Shown: piece after piece, positions 1 to 8,653 of the stretch
Position numbering within the stretch: position 1 is the stretch's first letter
How the letters are laid out: every line of letters starts with the position of its first letter
DNA from: JAFAGX01 sp035624085
GTDB lineage: Bacteria; Acidobacteriota; Terriglobia; Terriglobales; Acidobacteriaceae
DNA length: 64,000 bases
NCBI GenBank assembly: GCA_035624085.1
Contig: DASPSE010000411.1
Span: forward strand, 1 to 64,000
Direction of reading: 5' to 3'
Translations under genes and position numbers: made by a program
The notes under the pieces: model-generated
Seen by the model: only the letters and a program-made list of their open reading frames with translations
The model's database searches: none
Told to the model about the DNA's origin: nothing

Positions 1-528
1 GGCCTCGCTGCGCGCAAGAACAGCGACTGCAAATAGAATGGAGACCGCGAAAATGGTATTGGGCAGCGCAAAGACCAGGATGCCATTCGCATGTGCAGCC
101 CAATGAATGGTTTCCCATCGTGTCGGATCTGTCCAGGGCATGTATTTCGCCGCCAGAATTCCAACTGAGACGCCCAGCATTGGGATCACTGCGACCAAAG
201 TCGTGCCAAAGAAACGCCCCAGCAGAAAGTCGCGGCGATGCATCGGCGTCGAGAAGAGGATCGGATACGTGTGGTGTTGGAAATCCCGCAACGCCGCGAA
301 ATTCACGAAGGCCGTGGATATCAACAAGCCTAAGAGGCAGAGAAAGGCATAGCGGTTCTCGATTACGAAGGGTGCATTGCGATACGAATTGGAAATGCTG
401 GATCCCAAAGAAATCTGGTCTGTGCTGCTGGCGAGCAACACTAGCAAGGCAATGCTCGAAAAGAAGATCCACAACATCCAGGAACGAAGCCAGAAGCGGA
501 TTTCAAACCACGCGATTTGGCGGAGCAT
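1..528 (-). CDS. ABC-2 type permease, N-terminal part (runs off left edge)
   Basis: An open frame runs from an ATG at 528 to the window edge (176 residues seen) and starts 12 bp after the stop of the ATPase gene, so the two form an operon; GAGG lies just before the ATG. The product begins with FEIRFWLRSWMLW, followed by several hydrophobic segments and the motif ALRDFQHHTYPILFSTPM. This N-terminus resembles the large ABC-2 permeases of Acidobacteria and Bacteroidetes that carry an M1 aminopeptidase-like domain after the membrane part; whether that domain is present cannot be seen here. Role: membrane subunit of an exporter driven by the adjacent ATPase. Substrate unknown. Confidence 0.8.
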   Translation of the reverse strand, partial: MLRQIAWFEIRFWLRSWMLWIFFSSIALLVLLASSTDQISLGSSISNSYRNAPFVIENRYAFLCLLGLLISTAFVNFAALRDFQHHTYPILFSTPMHRRDFLLGRFFGTTLVAVIPMLGVSVGILAAKYMPWTDPTRWETIHWAAHANGILVFALPNTIFAVSILFAVAVLARSEA

Positions 529-539
529 CCTCGTCTTTA

Positions 540-1412
540 CTAATTCCAGGAGCGGATTTTGGTGAAGAAAAAGTCTTCGAGGTTGGGAGTGGTCGGAGCA
601 AAACCCTCAGAGAGCGGTGCAGGGCTATAAACATGAAGAAATGGACGCCCGGCAACCAGTCGGCTCGATACAACTTGATAGCGCTGTTCGTAACCACCCA
701 ACTCAGTCTTAGCGACAGAGATCTCCCAGATGCGTCCCTGCAATTGTGCGATGGCATCCTGCGGGCGGCCTTGATAGAGCACGCGGCCCTTATGAATGAT
801 CGCCATGTTAGTGCACAGGTCAGCCACGTCTTCTACGATGTGCGTGGAGAGAATCACAATCACCTGTTCGCCAACCTCGGCCAGCAGGTTGTAAAAGCGG
901 TTTCTCTCGCCCGGATCGAGACCGGCAGTGGGTTCATCGACAATCAGCAGTTGTGGGTTGCCGATCAGCGCCTGCGCGATGCCGAAACGCTGGCGCATGC
1001 CTCCAGAAAAACCGGTGAGGGCCTTCTTGCGATCATCGTAGAGGTTGCAGCGTGTGAGCATCCACCTGACCGCATCTTTTCTTTCTCGCGGATTTGTCAA
1101 GCCCTTGAGCAAGGCAATGTAATCGAGCATGTCCTCCGCCGACGTGCGGGGATAAACACCGAACTCCTGTGGTAGGTATCCGAGCTGGTGCCGTACTTTG
1201 TCTTTTTGCTCAAGCATATCGATGTCACCGAACTGAGCAGTGCCGCTATCGGGTTCCTGCAACGTAGCCAGAGTCCGCATCAGCGTGGATTTCCCCGCAC
1301 CATTGGGCCCGAGAAGCCCGTACATGCCTGTTGGAATCGTGAGGGAGATGTCGTCAAGCGCCCTCACGCCATTGGCGTAGGTTTTTGAGAGGTTCTCGAT
1401 TCGAAGTTCCAT
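540..1412 (-). CDS. ABC transporter ATP-binding protein
   Basis: A 290-residue ATPase of the ABC-2/CcmA type. Walker A GPNGAGKS lies at residues 35-42, the signature FSGGM at 135-139, Walker B LLIVDE at 155-160 and the H-loop His at 191. The C-terminal 80 residues form the small accessory domain usual for this class. It hydrolyses ATP at the inner face of the membrane to drive the permease encoded immediately downstream. The gene is transcribed divergently from the LysR gene at 1583, which makes that regulator a candidate controller. Family assignment is firm; the substrate is unknown. Confidence 0.93.
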   Translation of the reverse strand: MELRIENLSKTYANGVRALDDISLTIPTGMYGLLGPNGAGKSTLMRTLATLQEPDSGTAQFGDIDMLEQKDKVRHQLGYLPQEFGVYPRTSAEDMLDYIALLKGLTNPRERKDAVRWMLTRCNLYDDRKKALTGFSGGMRQRFGIAQALIGNPQLLIVDEPTAGLDPGERNRFYNLLAEVGEQVIVILSTHIVEDVADLCTNMAIIHKGRVLYQGRPQDAIAQLQGRIWEISVAKTELGGYEQRYQVVSSRLVAGRPFLHVYSPAPLSEGFAPTTPNLEDFFFTKIRSWN

Positions 1413-1547
1413 ACTGATTTCCCCTTCTTCCTAGCGACACGCGTGCGTGAGCCCGCCTTGAATCTTGTGCGGAATCTCGCCGCTGCAGAAGGCCTGATTC
1501 AAAATAGTCTGGCGGTATAATTGCGTCAACTGCAAACTATACAACTT

Positions 1548-1570
1548 GATATTGCATTTTTCTCAATATC
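1548..1570. promoter_or_regulatory. Inverted repeat between divergent ABC and LysR genes
   Basis: GATATTG (1548-1554) and CAATATC (1564-1570) are perfect 7-bp inverted arms around a 9-base spacer, containing the T-N11-A pattern typical of LysR-type sites. The repeat ends one base before the GGAGA ribosome-binding site of the LysR gene, within the 170-bp gap shared by the two divergent genes. It is a good candidate for the autoregulatory site; binding is inferred. Confidence 0.5.
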
Positions 1571-1582
1571 GGAGAATCATGT

Positions 1583-2494
1583 TTGCGGCGTGGCCCTGTG
1601 TTTGACGAACTCAAAGCACTCGTCGCAGTAGCGGAAGCCGGTTCGATGGAACGAGCCGCCAGCGATCTCTCTCTTACACCCTCGGCTTTGACTCGAAGGA
1701 TCCAGCGTTTAGAAATCGAACTTGGCGCCGTTCTCTTCGACCGACACTTCAGACCTCCAAAGCTGACCCAGGCGGGATTCGAGATTCTCGAGAAGAGCCG
1801 CGCAATTCTCTCGTCCCTGAGAGATCTGAAGAATTCTGCGTCTGGGGGCACGCCTCCGGTTGGGCCTTTTCGCTTGGGTCTATCTCACGCGATAGCGCAG
1901 CCAGACATCGCGAAGGTCATTGTGGACCTGGGCAAGCAGTTTCCGCTTCTTCGACCTCATATCTCGAATGACATCAGCTCTCAATTGCTGGCACGCCTGC
2001 GCCTCGGCGAGCTGGATGCAGCTGTGGTTGTTTTGCTGAATGAGACTCCCCTGACACCCGACTTGGAGGGAGTAACACTTGCGCAGGAAGAAATGCATCC
2101 AGTGCAGGCGAGAACTCTACGCGAGTCAAGATCCGCCAGATGCGCGGAGTTTTATCGCCGAAATTGGATTCTCAACCCAGGCGGGTGTTTGGTGCGAGAG
2201 GAGATAAAGAAGCGGGTAGAACGGCTGGGTCTGCCGCTCGTTATTGCAGCAGAGTTGCATAGTCCGGGTTTGCAACTGTCGCTGATTGCCGGAAACGTAG
2301 GGGTGGGAGTGGTGCGAACCAGCTTCCTCCAGGCGCACCCGCTGCGTGCTCAATTGAGAGTGATTGAAGATCCGAATTTCAGTATCGCAATCAGGATCGC
2401 TTTTTTTCGCGGCAGGTATCTGGGCACACGAACACAGGTAGCCTTAGAACTTCAACAGATGCTCGTGAATCACTTCGAAAAAGCCTTTGCCTAA
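1583..2494 (+). CDS. LysR-family transcriptional regulator
   Basis: A 303-residue LysR-type regulator. The N-terminal winged helix-turn-helix spans roughly residues 6-65 (FDELKALVAVAEAGSMERAA, then LTRRIQRLE). The effector-binding domain follows from about residue 95. The start is a TTG at 1583, chosen because GGAGA at 1571-1575 is 7 bases upstream; a GTG at 1598 is an alternative that gives the more usual LysR N-terminus. It is divergent from the ABC exporter genes, and LysR proteins often control the divergent operon. The effector is unknown. Confidence 0.9.
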   Translation: MRRGPVFDELKALVAVAEAGSMERAASDLSLTPSALTRRIQRLEIELGAVLFDRHFRPPKLTQAGFEILEKSRAILSSLRDLKNSASGGTPPVGPFRLGLSHAIAQPDIAKVIVDLGKQFPLLRPHISNDISSQLLARLRLGELDAAVVVLLNETPLTPDLEGVTLAQEEMHPVQARTLRESRSARCAEFYRRNWILNPGGCLVREEIKKRVERLGLPLVIAAELHSPGLQLSLIAGNVGVGVVRTSFLQAHPLRAQLRVIEDPNFSIAIRIAFFRGRYLGTRTQVALELQQMLVNHFEKAFA

Positions 2495-2519
2495 TTACAG
2501 GATACGTCCAAAATCATTG
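2491..2519 (+). repeat. Imperfect direct repeat, copy A
   Basis: Begins with CTAATTAC and ends with ATTG. It matches 4555-4582 on the same strand at 24 of 28 aligned positions with one single-base gap. The two copies lie about 2.06 kb apart and flank the IS110 relic and the amidohydrolase gene. The left copy overlaps the LysR stop codon. It could be the footprint of an old mobile element; origin unknown. Confidence 0.35.
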
Positions 2520-2778
2520 CGCGCTATGGTACGGCGAGAACTCGCGAATGTCAGTACGGCGCTGCTGCAATTGAGTTCCGGCCAAACCGCAGGTTGCGGC
2601 CCCAGAAGTCGTCCGGTAAGAAGTCGGCGACATTGGTTCGATCAACTCGACTCGATCACGAGCAAGCCTGAAGTTATCGAAACGCATTCTCAGTTTCTTG
2701 TTGGGCGGACGACCCATCCAGAGAGAGGACAATTCCCTAGTCAGGAGAGAAGTGATTGGGACTTGTCCTAACCGTCAG

Positions 2779-2944
2779 CTAGGCTATCTGCGCACGCTGC
2801 TGATGCGGAGGTGTAGCACATCCAGGACCGTTCGGGGTGGACTGCGATCTGCGGCGCTGGGGACTGAAACTGGCTGAGCGAGGCGGGAGGAACGGCAAGA
2901 AGCGGGCGATCGTTGCGGTGGCGCGGATGGAAGGGTGGCGATAG
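2779..2944 (+). pseudogene. IS110-family transposase, C-terminal relic
   Basis: Two frames carry pieces typical of the IS110 transposase C-terminus. LGYLRTLLM is encoded from 2779. After a +1 shift, GPFG followed by LRRWGLKLAERGGRNGKKRA and IVAVAR is encoded up to a stop at 2942-2944. No start, no N-terminal DEDD domain and no ends are recognisable, so this is a dead fragment. The preceding 2495-2778 stretch holds no gene I can support. Confidence 0.65.
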
Positions 2945-3066
2945 TGGCAACTCGGTGGAGAGAGACTTGGTGCAACGCAAGAACCAACCCACTTGACTCC
3001 GACCGGTTTTCTCATGGAAGGCGTTTACATTCACTAACCGCAACGTTGATGGGTCCAGTTGAAGTG

Positions 3067-4401
3067 CTACTTCTTTTCCACCTCGTTCTTCACCACGGCT
3101 CCGCCTTTCATCACAAACCGGACCCGCTCCAATTCCGTGATGTCCTGCAGAGGATCGCCGGAGATTGCAATAATATCGGCGTACTTTCCAGGTTCAATGA
3201 CGCCAACCTTGTCTTGCCATCCGATCAGCTCGGCAGCGTTGATGGTGCTGGCGCGGACAATATCGATCGGTGATAGACCCAGCTCGCGCATGGCGTCGAA
3301 CATGATGGCAGTGGCCTGTCCTCGGGTTTTGCCGGGATAAGAAAACCACATATCCGATCCAATGGCGTACTTCACTCCGGATTTCAGCACGCGCTGAATT
3401 AGGGCAGGGGCGACCTGTGACTGGCCTTTTTGATAAGCTTCGAGTTCCTGCTTCAGCTCGGGCGAGAGCACGATGCTTTTTTCCAACAAGTTCCTCAACC
3501 GGCTGCCATAAAACGTCTGGGTGAGATCGAAAAAGATACCTTTGTCGTGCATCGCTTTAAGCTGTTCATCGGTGACGTCGTCGCCATGTTCGATTGAGTC
3601 TACGCCTGCATCCACTGCGGTCTGGATGCCAGTTACGGATGTCGCGTGGACAGCCACTTTCACGCCTGAGCGGTGCGCCTCCTCGACAATAGCTTTCATT
3701 TCTTGTGGCGCAACAAATCGATTGTCTGCATCGGCCACGACTTTGATGAGATCTGCGCCATAGAAGAGATCTTCGCGGACGGCCTTGCGCGCCTCGTCTG
3801 CGCTGCTGACCTGAAGAAACTCCTGTTCCAGGATTGGTTCGGCTACCGCATGATTGAGCCGTACTGCCTGACCACCGGGAGGAGTCAGCTTGCGGCACGA
3901 AGCCAGTACGCGGGGCCCCGGAACCATCTCTTCGTTAATCGCATCGCGTAGCGCCACATCGCCATCAATTCCGGAATGCCCTACAATCCGAACGGTGGTA
4001 AAGCCCGCCTCCAGGTCTTCCCGCGCCATCTGCGCTCCCAATAACACGCGCTTGGAAGGACTCAAACCTGCCACGGCAGTCAAGATGGCATCCCCAGGAC
4101 TGATGCCGGTCACGGCATCCAACAAGTGTGCGTGGCAGTCAATCAGTCCTGGCAGAACCGTTGCCCGGCTGAGATCGATGATCTGGGCATCTCTTGGGGC
4201 ATGCGTTCGGACGCTTTCCAGGGGACCCACTTCCTTGATCTTGTCGTTCTCGATCAGCACGCCTTGATTGGCGAGATATTTGGCCGCGCGAACATCAAGC
4301 AGGCGTCCCGCAATGACCAACACTGTGCTTGGTTTGGATGGGCTGTCTTGTGCTGCGCCGATCACACTTAGAAGCGTGACGAACATTATTCGCAGATACA
4401 T
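3067..4401 (-). CDS. Secreted amidohydrolase, imidazolonepropionase-like (Xaa-Pro dipeptidase type)
   Basis: A 444-residue metal-dependent amidohydrolase of the COG1228 group, which includes prolidase-like peptidases. Start: the ATG at 4401, 6 bases after GGAG; a TTG at 4413 would add four residues. A signal peptide (MYLRIMFVTLLSVIGAAQ) implies export. Metal-site residues are all visible: HAH at 90-92, Lys220 in DLIKVVAD (the likely carbamylated lysine), His252, His272 and Asp350 in IGSD. Probable action is hydrolysis of a dipeptide or cyclic amide in the periplasm. It appears monocistronic. Exact substrate is not predictable. Confidence 0.88.
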   Translation of the reverse strand: MYLRIMFVTLLSVIGAAQDSPSKPSTVLVIAGRLLDVRAAKYLANQGVLIENDKIKEVGPLESVRTHAPRDAQIIDLSRATVLPGLIDCHAHLLDAVTGISPGDAILTAVAGLSPSKRVLLGAQMAREDLEAGFTTVRIVGHSGIDGDVALRDAINEEMVPGPRVLASCRKLTPPGGQAVRLNHAVAEPILEQEFLQVSSADEARKAVREDLFYGADLIKVVADADNRFVAPQEMKAIVEEAHRSGVKVAVHATSVTGIQTAVDAGVDSIEHGDDVTDEQLKAMHDKGIFFDLTQTFYGSRLRNLLEKSIVLSPELKQELEAYQKGQSQVAPALIQRVLKSGVKYAIGSDMWFSYPGKTRGQATAIMFDAMRELGLSPIDIVRASTINAAELIGWQDKVGVIEPGKYADIIAISGDPLQDITELERVRFVMKGGAVVKNEVEKK

Positions 4402-4554
4402 GCGGAACTCCAATCTCTGGACGAATCCTACAAGCCATGCAAAGAGAACTCAAGAACCTGAGTTCTTCAGCTTCATCCTGCGAGTCACTCGTCACATACG
4501 CGCGCAGGATTACCGACGTTTTGGGCGAATCACGCTAGTGCTAAACGCTTCTAG

Positions 4555-4582
4555 CTAATTACGGACAAGTCCAAGATTATTG
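4555..4582 (+). repeat. Imperfect direct repeat, copy B
   Basis: Partner of 2491-2519: CTAATTAC, then a segment with 16 of 20 identical bases ending in ATTG. It lies in the 307-bp gap between the amidohydrolase and the winged-helix regulator. Confidence 0.35.
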
Positions 4583-4655
4583 GCCGATCGCTTGCGTGCT
4601 GGATGGTCGGCAACCAGTTACACGCCTTTGTTGTTGCATGCGTCCATTGAAATGT

Positions 4656-4681
4656 GTTGAATATAGTGAATAATATTCAAC
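4656..4681. promoter_or_regulatory. Perfect palindrome upstream of winged-helix regulator
   Basis: GTTGAATAT (4656-4664) and ATATTCAAC (4673-4681) are perfect 9-bp arms around an 8-base AT-rich spacer. The site sits 27 bp before the preferred start of the ArsR-like gene. Arms, spacing and position fit an autorepressor operator of an ArsR/winged-helix dimer. This is an inference from symmetry and position. Confidence 0.6.
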
Positions 4682-4708
4682 GGAATGCTACCATATGGAT
4701 GCGCCTTT

Positions 4709-5320
4709 ATGAGTCAAACATATGTCATTCGCAGTAAGAAGGAACTGGCTGCACTGACAGCCGCCGCCCGCCAGGAAGTCTTAGATGTATTAGCTCAACT
4801 GGGGACGGTCTCTGTTCGAGAACTCGCTGCGGCCCTGGGGCGGCCGCCTGATGCACTTTATTTTCACCTGCGAGCGCTGACGCGCGCCGGCTTGGTGCAA
4901 AGGACGGACTATCGGCCGCAGCCCAAAGGCAAAGAGGCGTTGTACCGCACAGTATCGCCAGAACTGCAGCTGCAATACGAGCCCCACAAAGCTTCCAATC
5001 GCAAAGCCGTATCTTCAATTGTTTCCTCTATGCTGCGATTGGCGATCCGAGATTTTAGAGGCGCATTCCGACGCGACACTGTCGTTGTGAGCGGTCCGAG
5101 CCGAGAACTTTGGGGCTTGCGTAAGGCAGGCCGGCTCACACGAGCAGACCTTGTCGAAGTGAATCGTCGCATCAAGCAGTTGGCAAAGACCGTATGCGCC
5201 CCTCGAAAACAGGGCCGGCTCTACGCGATAACCGTAGTGCTGACTCCCTTAGATCACCGCAACAAAATTGGCAACTCCACCAAGCGAAAAAAAGCGACTA
5301 GACGAGGAGGCAGGCAATGA
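4709..5320 (+). CDS. ArsR-like winged-helix transcriptional regulator
   Basis: About 203 residues from the ATG at 4709 (GGA 8 bases upstream); an in-frame ATG at 4685 would lie almost on the palindrome. Residues 10-85 form an ArsR-type winged helix, with a recognition-helix region ALGRPPDALYFHLRALTRAG. The C-terminus is basic (STKRKKATRRGGRQ) and has no Cys metal-site motif. The stop overlaps the start of the hydrolase gene in ATGA (5317-5320), so the two are translationally coupled and the regulator probably controls the hydrolase as well as itself through 4656-4681. Confidence 0.8.
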   Translation: MSQTYVIRSKKELAALTAAARQEVLDVLAQLGTVSVRELAAALGRPPDALYFHLRALTRAGLVQRTDYRPQPKGKEALYRTVSPELQLQYEPHKASNRKAVSSIVSSMLRLAIRDFRGAFRRDTVVVSGPSRELWGLRKAGRLTRADLVEVNRRIKQLAKTVCAPRKQGRLYAITVVLTPLDHRNKIGNSTKRKKATRRGGRQ

Positions 5321-5805
5321 GAAATCTCTTGCGCGGCAGAAGCATTGTGGCGACAGCAGCTGTATTGGCAGTTGCTGTCTGCGTATTCGCCCAAGATGCC
5401 CAGCAGACAGGGCTTGGGGGCGCGACTGCCGGAAATCCGCTGTGTGGCTCCGCCACCTTTCTCGTTTTCGAACAGGGCAAGCTGGCCGCTGTGGATTGGG
5501 CAGACCGCTCGACAAACGGAGTACATACACGCGTCATCGCAACGCAATCCCAAATCGTCGATGTCACTATCGACTTGCGTGCAGATGAAACCGCGGCTCG
5601 CTCATCTGCGGTCCTTTCGATTGCGGGCGAAAACGGTGAAGGCACGAAAGCGGCCCGCGATTTGGGTGAAGGCGCGATTTACTGGTCGCCACGCATCCCC
5701 AGCTCCATTGAGCAGGCCATCGCACGGGCCCGCGTGCTGGAAAATCCTTATCCAAGATTGTCGGCGCATCTCCGCTTAGCGATTCGCGACCGGAGATCAC
5801 GGTGA
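5317..5805 (+). pseudogene. Exported alpha/beta hydrolase, N-terminal part (frameshifted)
   Basis: A 162-residue frame beginning with a signal peptide (RSIVATAAVLAVAVCVFAQ), then a beta-rich N-terminal domain of unknown function. Up to residue 145 (LENPYP) it reads naturally; after that its protein is arginine-rich and stops at 5805. The +1 frame from 5754 instead reads KIVGASPLSDSRPEITVKRI and joins directly to the next hydrolase frame. One base appears to be missing at about 5752-5756 (CCAAG where CCAAAG would restore the frame). So this and the next entry were one gene of about 526 codons. Confidence 0.7.
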
Positions 5806-6896
5806 AGAGGATTGATGCCACTGATTGGGTTGTCGGCTATCAGGACAAGACATATCTCGTGCTCACCGACGAACAGGGCTGCATGTTAGCAGCAACTATG
5901 CCGGATTACGGTGTGGTCGTCCAGCGCCGCGTGGGTTTTTCTGCTGACAATTATCCGTTGTGGGCACCCTACGCGGCTCCGCCGGATGGAGCTTATCGCG
6001 CTGAAGACGTAAGCATTCGGGCTCCCCAAGGTCATGTATTGGCGGGCACGTTGACGGTTCCTAACAGCAGAGAGAACGTGCCTGCCGCCGGCCTAATCCC
6101 GGGCCTTGGACCAAGCGAACGCAGCAATGGCACAGCCCCTTGGATGCCGTTTCGCGATATTGCCGACGCATTGACGCGAGCTGGCATTGCCGTCTTGCGC
6201 GTGGATTCCCGAGGCGTCGGGAAATCCACCGGAGACAGAACAAATTTTACAAGTTTTGATAAGGCAGACGATGTGCGCACGGAAGTGGCTTGGCTGCGCA
6301 CGAAAACGGGAATCGATCCCAACCGAGTCATGCTCGTTGGTTACAGCGAGGGCGGGCTGATCGCTCCCATGATCGCAGCGACGGATCGATCCATCGCCGC
6401 TGTGATTACCTTGGCTGGCCCCGGTGTTCCCGGAATGGAAGTCGCTAAGTACCAGGTGGAACAGCCGATTCTGAAAGATCCGAGCATTCCTGAGTCGGAT
6501 CGGGAAAAAGAGTTCACCAAGCAACTGGCTGACGCTCTGAAAGATCTAACCCCACACGAGAATAGTTACTTGAAAACTGATCCAGCGGAATACGATCGTC
6601 GAGTTCTTTGCCCCGCACTCATCATTCAGGGCGGTGCAGATGCGACTGTCCCGGTGCGTTCTGCGGAGAGAATTGCCTTCTTCATGCGAGCCGGTGGCAA
6701 CACCGATGTTACCGTGCGCATTTTTCCGGGCGTGAGCCATTCCCTTCTGCCGGATCCCTTCGGTGGCCCCACCGGGTGGGTAGCGCTCCCTGCCTTCCTC
6801 ACCACACCCGACCTTCTAGACGAGATGACACGCTGGAGCATCGCCAAGCTTAAAGGCAAGCACGGCATCTCGCCGCTGGCCCACGGTCAGCCATAA
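5802..6896 (+). CDS. Alpha/beta hydrolase (serine esterase/peptidase type), C-terminal part of split gene
   Basis: The 364-residue frame carries a complete alpha/beta-hydrolase catalytic domain: nucleophile Ser182 in GYSEGG, acid Asp280 in QGGADATVPV, and His313 in GVSHSLLP. The motif RVDSRGVGKSTGD supports the dienelactone-hydrolase/acylaminoacyl-peptidase-like group. Homologous coding extends upstream in this frame to 5754, so the ATG at 5802 is probably internal and the natural start is at 5317 with the signal peptide. As it stands, the catalytic part could be made only from the internal start and would lack export. A sequencing error is an equally good explanation for the shift. Confidence 0.8.
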   Translation: MKRIDATDWVVGYQDKTYLVLTDEQGCMLAATMPDYGVVVQRRVGFSADNYPLWAPYAAPPDGAYRAEDVSIRAPQGHVLAGTLTVPNSRENVPAAGLIPGLGPSERSNGTAPWMPFRDIADALTRAGIAVLRVDSRGVGKSTGDRTNFTSFDKADDVRTEVAWLRTKTGIDPNRVMLVGYSEGGLIAPMIAATDRSIAAVITLAGPGVPGMEVAKYQVEQPILKDPSIPESDREKEFTKQLADALKDLTPHENSYLKTDPAEYDRRVLCPALIIQGGADATVPVRSAERIAFFMRAGGNTDVTVRIFPGVSHSLLPDPFGGPTGWVALPAFLTTPDLLDEMTRWSIAKLKGKHGISPLAHGQP

Positions 6897-7079
6897 GAGA
6901 CTGGGAAGCTACGAGGGGATATCGTGCGTTCGTAACCGCAGGTCCAAGTTGAGCCTCTGGGAAATCAATCGCGGGCGTCGGTCTCCGTGTAACCCACGCC
7001 GGGCAAAAACGGCACAACAAAAGATCGGCGGCCCCGGCCGGTACCGCCATACGTTGCTAGAAAGCCTGGGAGAATCGAG

Positions 7080-7553
7080 TCTCCAGAAACTCTCCAATTT
7101 CGCCGTCGCCTTAAATTGGGGAATCCGGTCGAGCTCCTTGAATGCGCTCGCCAATGTTCGAAATGTTGTCGCATCGGGTCAAAGTTCCGTTGCATCCGGT
7201 CTACACCGATCGAGAGAGCGTCCTCGAGCGAGAAATGCTTCGAGTGTTTCGCTAAGACCGGGGTGTAAATCTCCCCGAAATGCAAGGTTGTAACACACGA
7301 ACACTCGCAGTCCGACTGTGCATGCCAGCCGGAATCGTCTGTTGTTAGCGTTCCGGATCTCAATTGCAAATCGGCATCCTTCGAAACCGGCTTCTAGGTC
7401 GAGAACCCCGAACATCTCCATCGCATCGCTTGACACGGCGAACTCCTCGCCGACGATACCGACGTGCCGGTGACTCAAAGTTTGGATCAAGGTTTCCACG
7501 ACTGCTGCATGCGCGATCGGGATATGCGTTTCTGTTGCAGGCGGAGTTGGCAT
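7080..7553 (-). pseudogene. DUF932-family protein, decayed
   Basis: Pieces of a DUF932 (phage/plasmid-related) protein lie in three frames. From the ATG at 7553 comes HAAVVETLIQTLSHRHVGIV and later FRLACTVGLRVFVCYNLAFR. After a shift near 7270 the frame reads TPVLAKHSKHFSLEDAL and GVDRMQRNFDPMR. Near 7150 another shift, with apparent loss of internal sequence, leads to SAFKELDRIPQFKATAKL. Order and orientation match one ancestral gene. At least two frameshifts and an internal deletion make it non-functional. The 6897-7079 stretch downstream holds nothing I can identify. Confidence 0.7.
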
Positions 7554-7654
7554 GAAACGTGCCGCGATTATTTCAGAGCCTGGCGGGGAATGGTTTTGTT
7601 CCGGGTTAAGTGTTGTTGGGGCTTAGATACCAGTCGGCCAGAGATCGCTGTGCG

Positions 7655-7670
7655 TGCCGACATGTCGGCA
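7655..7670. promoter_or_regulatory. 16-bp perfect palindrome
   Basis: TGCCGACATGTCGGCA is fully self-complementary and lies 165 bp before the response-regulator gene that opens the exopolysaccharide locus. It could be an operator for a dimeric regulator. There is no direct evidence beyond symmetry and location in the 282-bp gap 7554-7835, where I see nothing else. Confidence 0.35.
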
Positions 7671-7835
7671 AGTGCTGCCGATCGAATGCGGCCACTAAGC
7701 TGCAGCGCAAAGTAGCGTTGGGATGCGGAACGCTCGCATACTCTTCTCGTTCCAAAATGGAAGAGTGTTTATGCATGGTGTGCGGCATTCCCAGTTCCGT
7801 TTTTGCAACCTGCGTGTTCACTTTAGGAGTTGTAA

Positions 7836-8507
7836 ATGACAACACCGCTTTCCGGGACCGTTACGGTGTGCTTGTTCGCAGAAAGCCGATTAGTACGTGA
7901 GGCGCTGAGCAAGATTCTTGACCAGGAAAATGGAATACGGCTGTCGTTTTCGAGTTGCTTTTCATCCGAAGCCCTCAAACGGTTCGCTGATATAGTGCCG
8001 CATGTAGTACTACTGGATTCGGATTCCTTCTGCTCACACGGCATTCAAATTATCGATGCGGTTCACAAGGAGATCCCGAAGGCGAGATTGGTCATGCTTA
8101 ATATGCAAGACGACACTGAGACCTTTCTACGGACGGTGCGGGCTGGCATTGCTGGTTATGTGCTGAGGGAAGCTTCCGCCGCCGAGGTAGTAGCGGCCAT
8201 TGGCTCGGTGACTCAAGGCGAGGCAGTGTGCCCGGCCAAGCTTTGCTTGGTGCTTTTCGATTACATGGCACGTCAGGGAGCGCAGATCCCCGGTCTCCTC
8301 GGTAAAGTAGAATTCGGACTTACCCGCCGGGAACAACAGCTGGTACTTATGATCAGTCGCGGACTAACGAATAAAGAGATCGCGGGTGAGTTGAACCTAT
8401 CGGATCAGACGGTCAAACACCACGTACATCAAATATTAGGCAAAGTGGGCGTACCTGATCGCATGTCGGCTGCAGAAGTCTGCCGGCTTCGCGGCATGCT
8501 TGCCTGA
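7836..8507 (+). CDS. NarL/FixJ-type response regulator
   Basis: 223 residues with AGGAG 6 bases before the ATG. The N-terminal receiver-like domain (1-130) has a candidate phospho-acceptor Asp61 in VVLLDSDS. However, the usual acidic pair near the N-terminus is reduced to Glu15 (FAESRLVRE) and the conserved Lys of the GYLLK motif is Arg (GYVLREAS). The C-terminal LuxR helix-turn-helix is clear at about 162-212 (LTRREQQLVLMISRG, then NKEIAGELNLSDQTVKHH). No histidine kinase is adjacent. It likely controls the exopolysaccharide genes that follow; the altered receiver suggests signalling not strictly tied to phosphorylation. Confidence 0.88.
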   Translation: MTTPLSGTVTVCLFAESRLVREALSKILDQENGIRLSFSSCFSSEALKRFADIVPHVVLLDSDSFCSHGIQIIDAVHKEIPKARLVMLNMQDDTETFLRTVRAGIAGYVLREASAAEVVAAIGSVTQGEAVCPAKLCLVLFDYMARQGAQIPGLLGKVEFGLTRREQQLVLMISRGLTNKEIAGELNLSDQTVKHHVHQILGKVGVPDRMSAAEVCRLRGMLA

Positions 8508-8653
8508 CAGTCCTAGGGTAATTTTGCGGCCCGCGGCTACCATCCTTTCTGACCCATGCCAGAACCTTCCTAACTATCTCGCCCGCCCATTGCTAGCCCA
8601 TCTTTCATCGCTCTGAATTGAGCCTTGTCTTTTTTCTGAACAGGCGGATACTC

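Noticed and set aside
93..1175. 360-codon + strand open frame at the left edge
   Set aside because: It lies opposite the ABC ATPase and permease, which carry clear motifs; its own protein has no recognisable feature.
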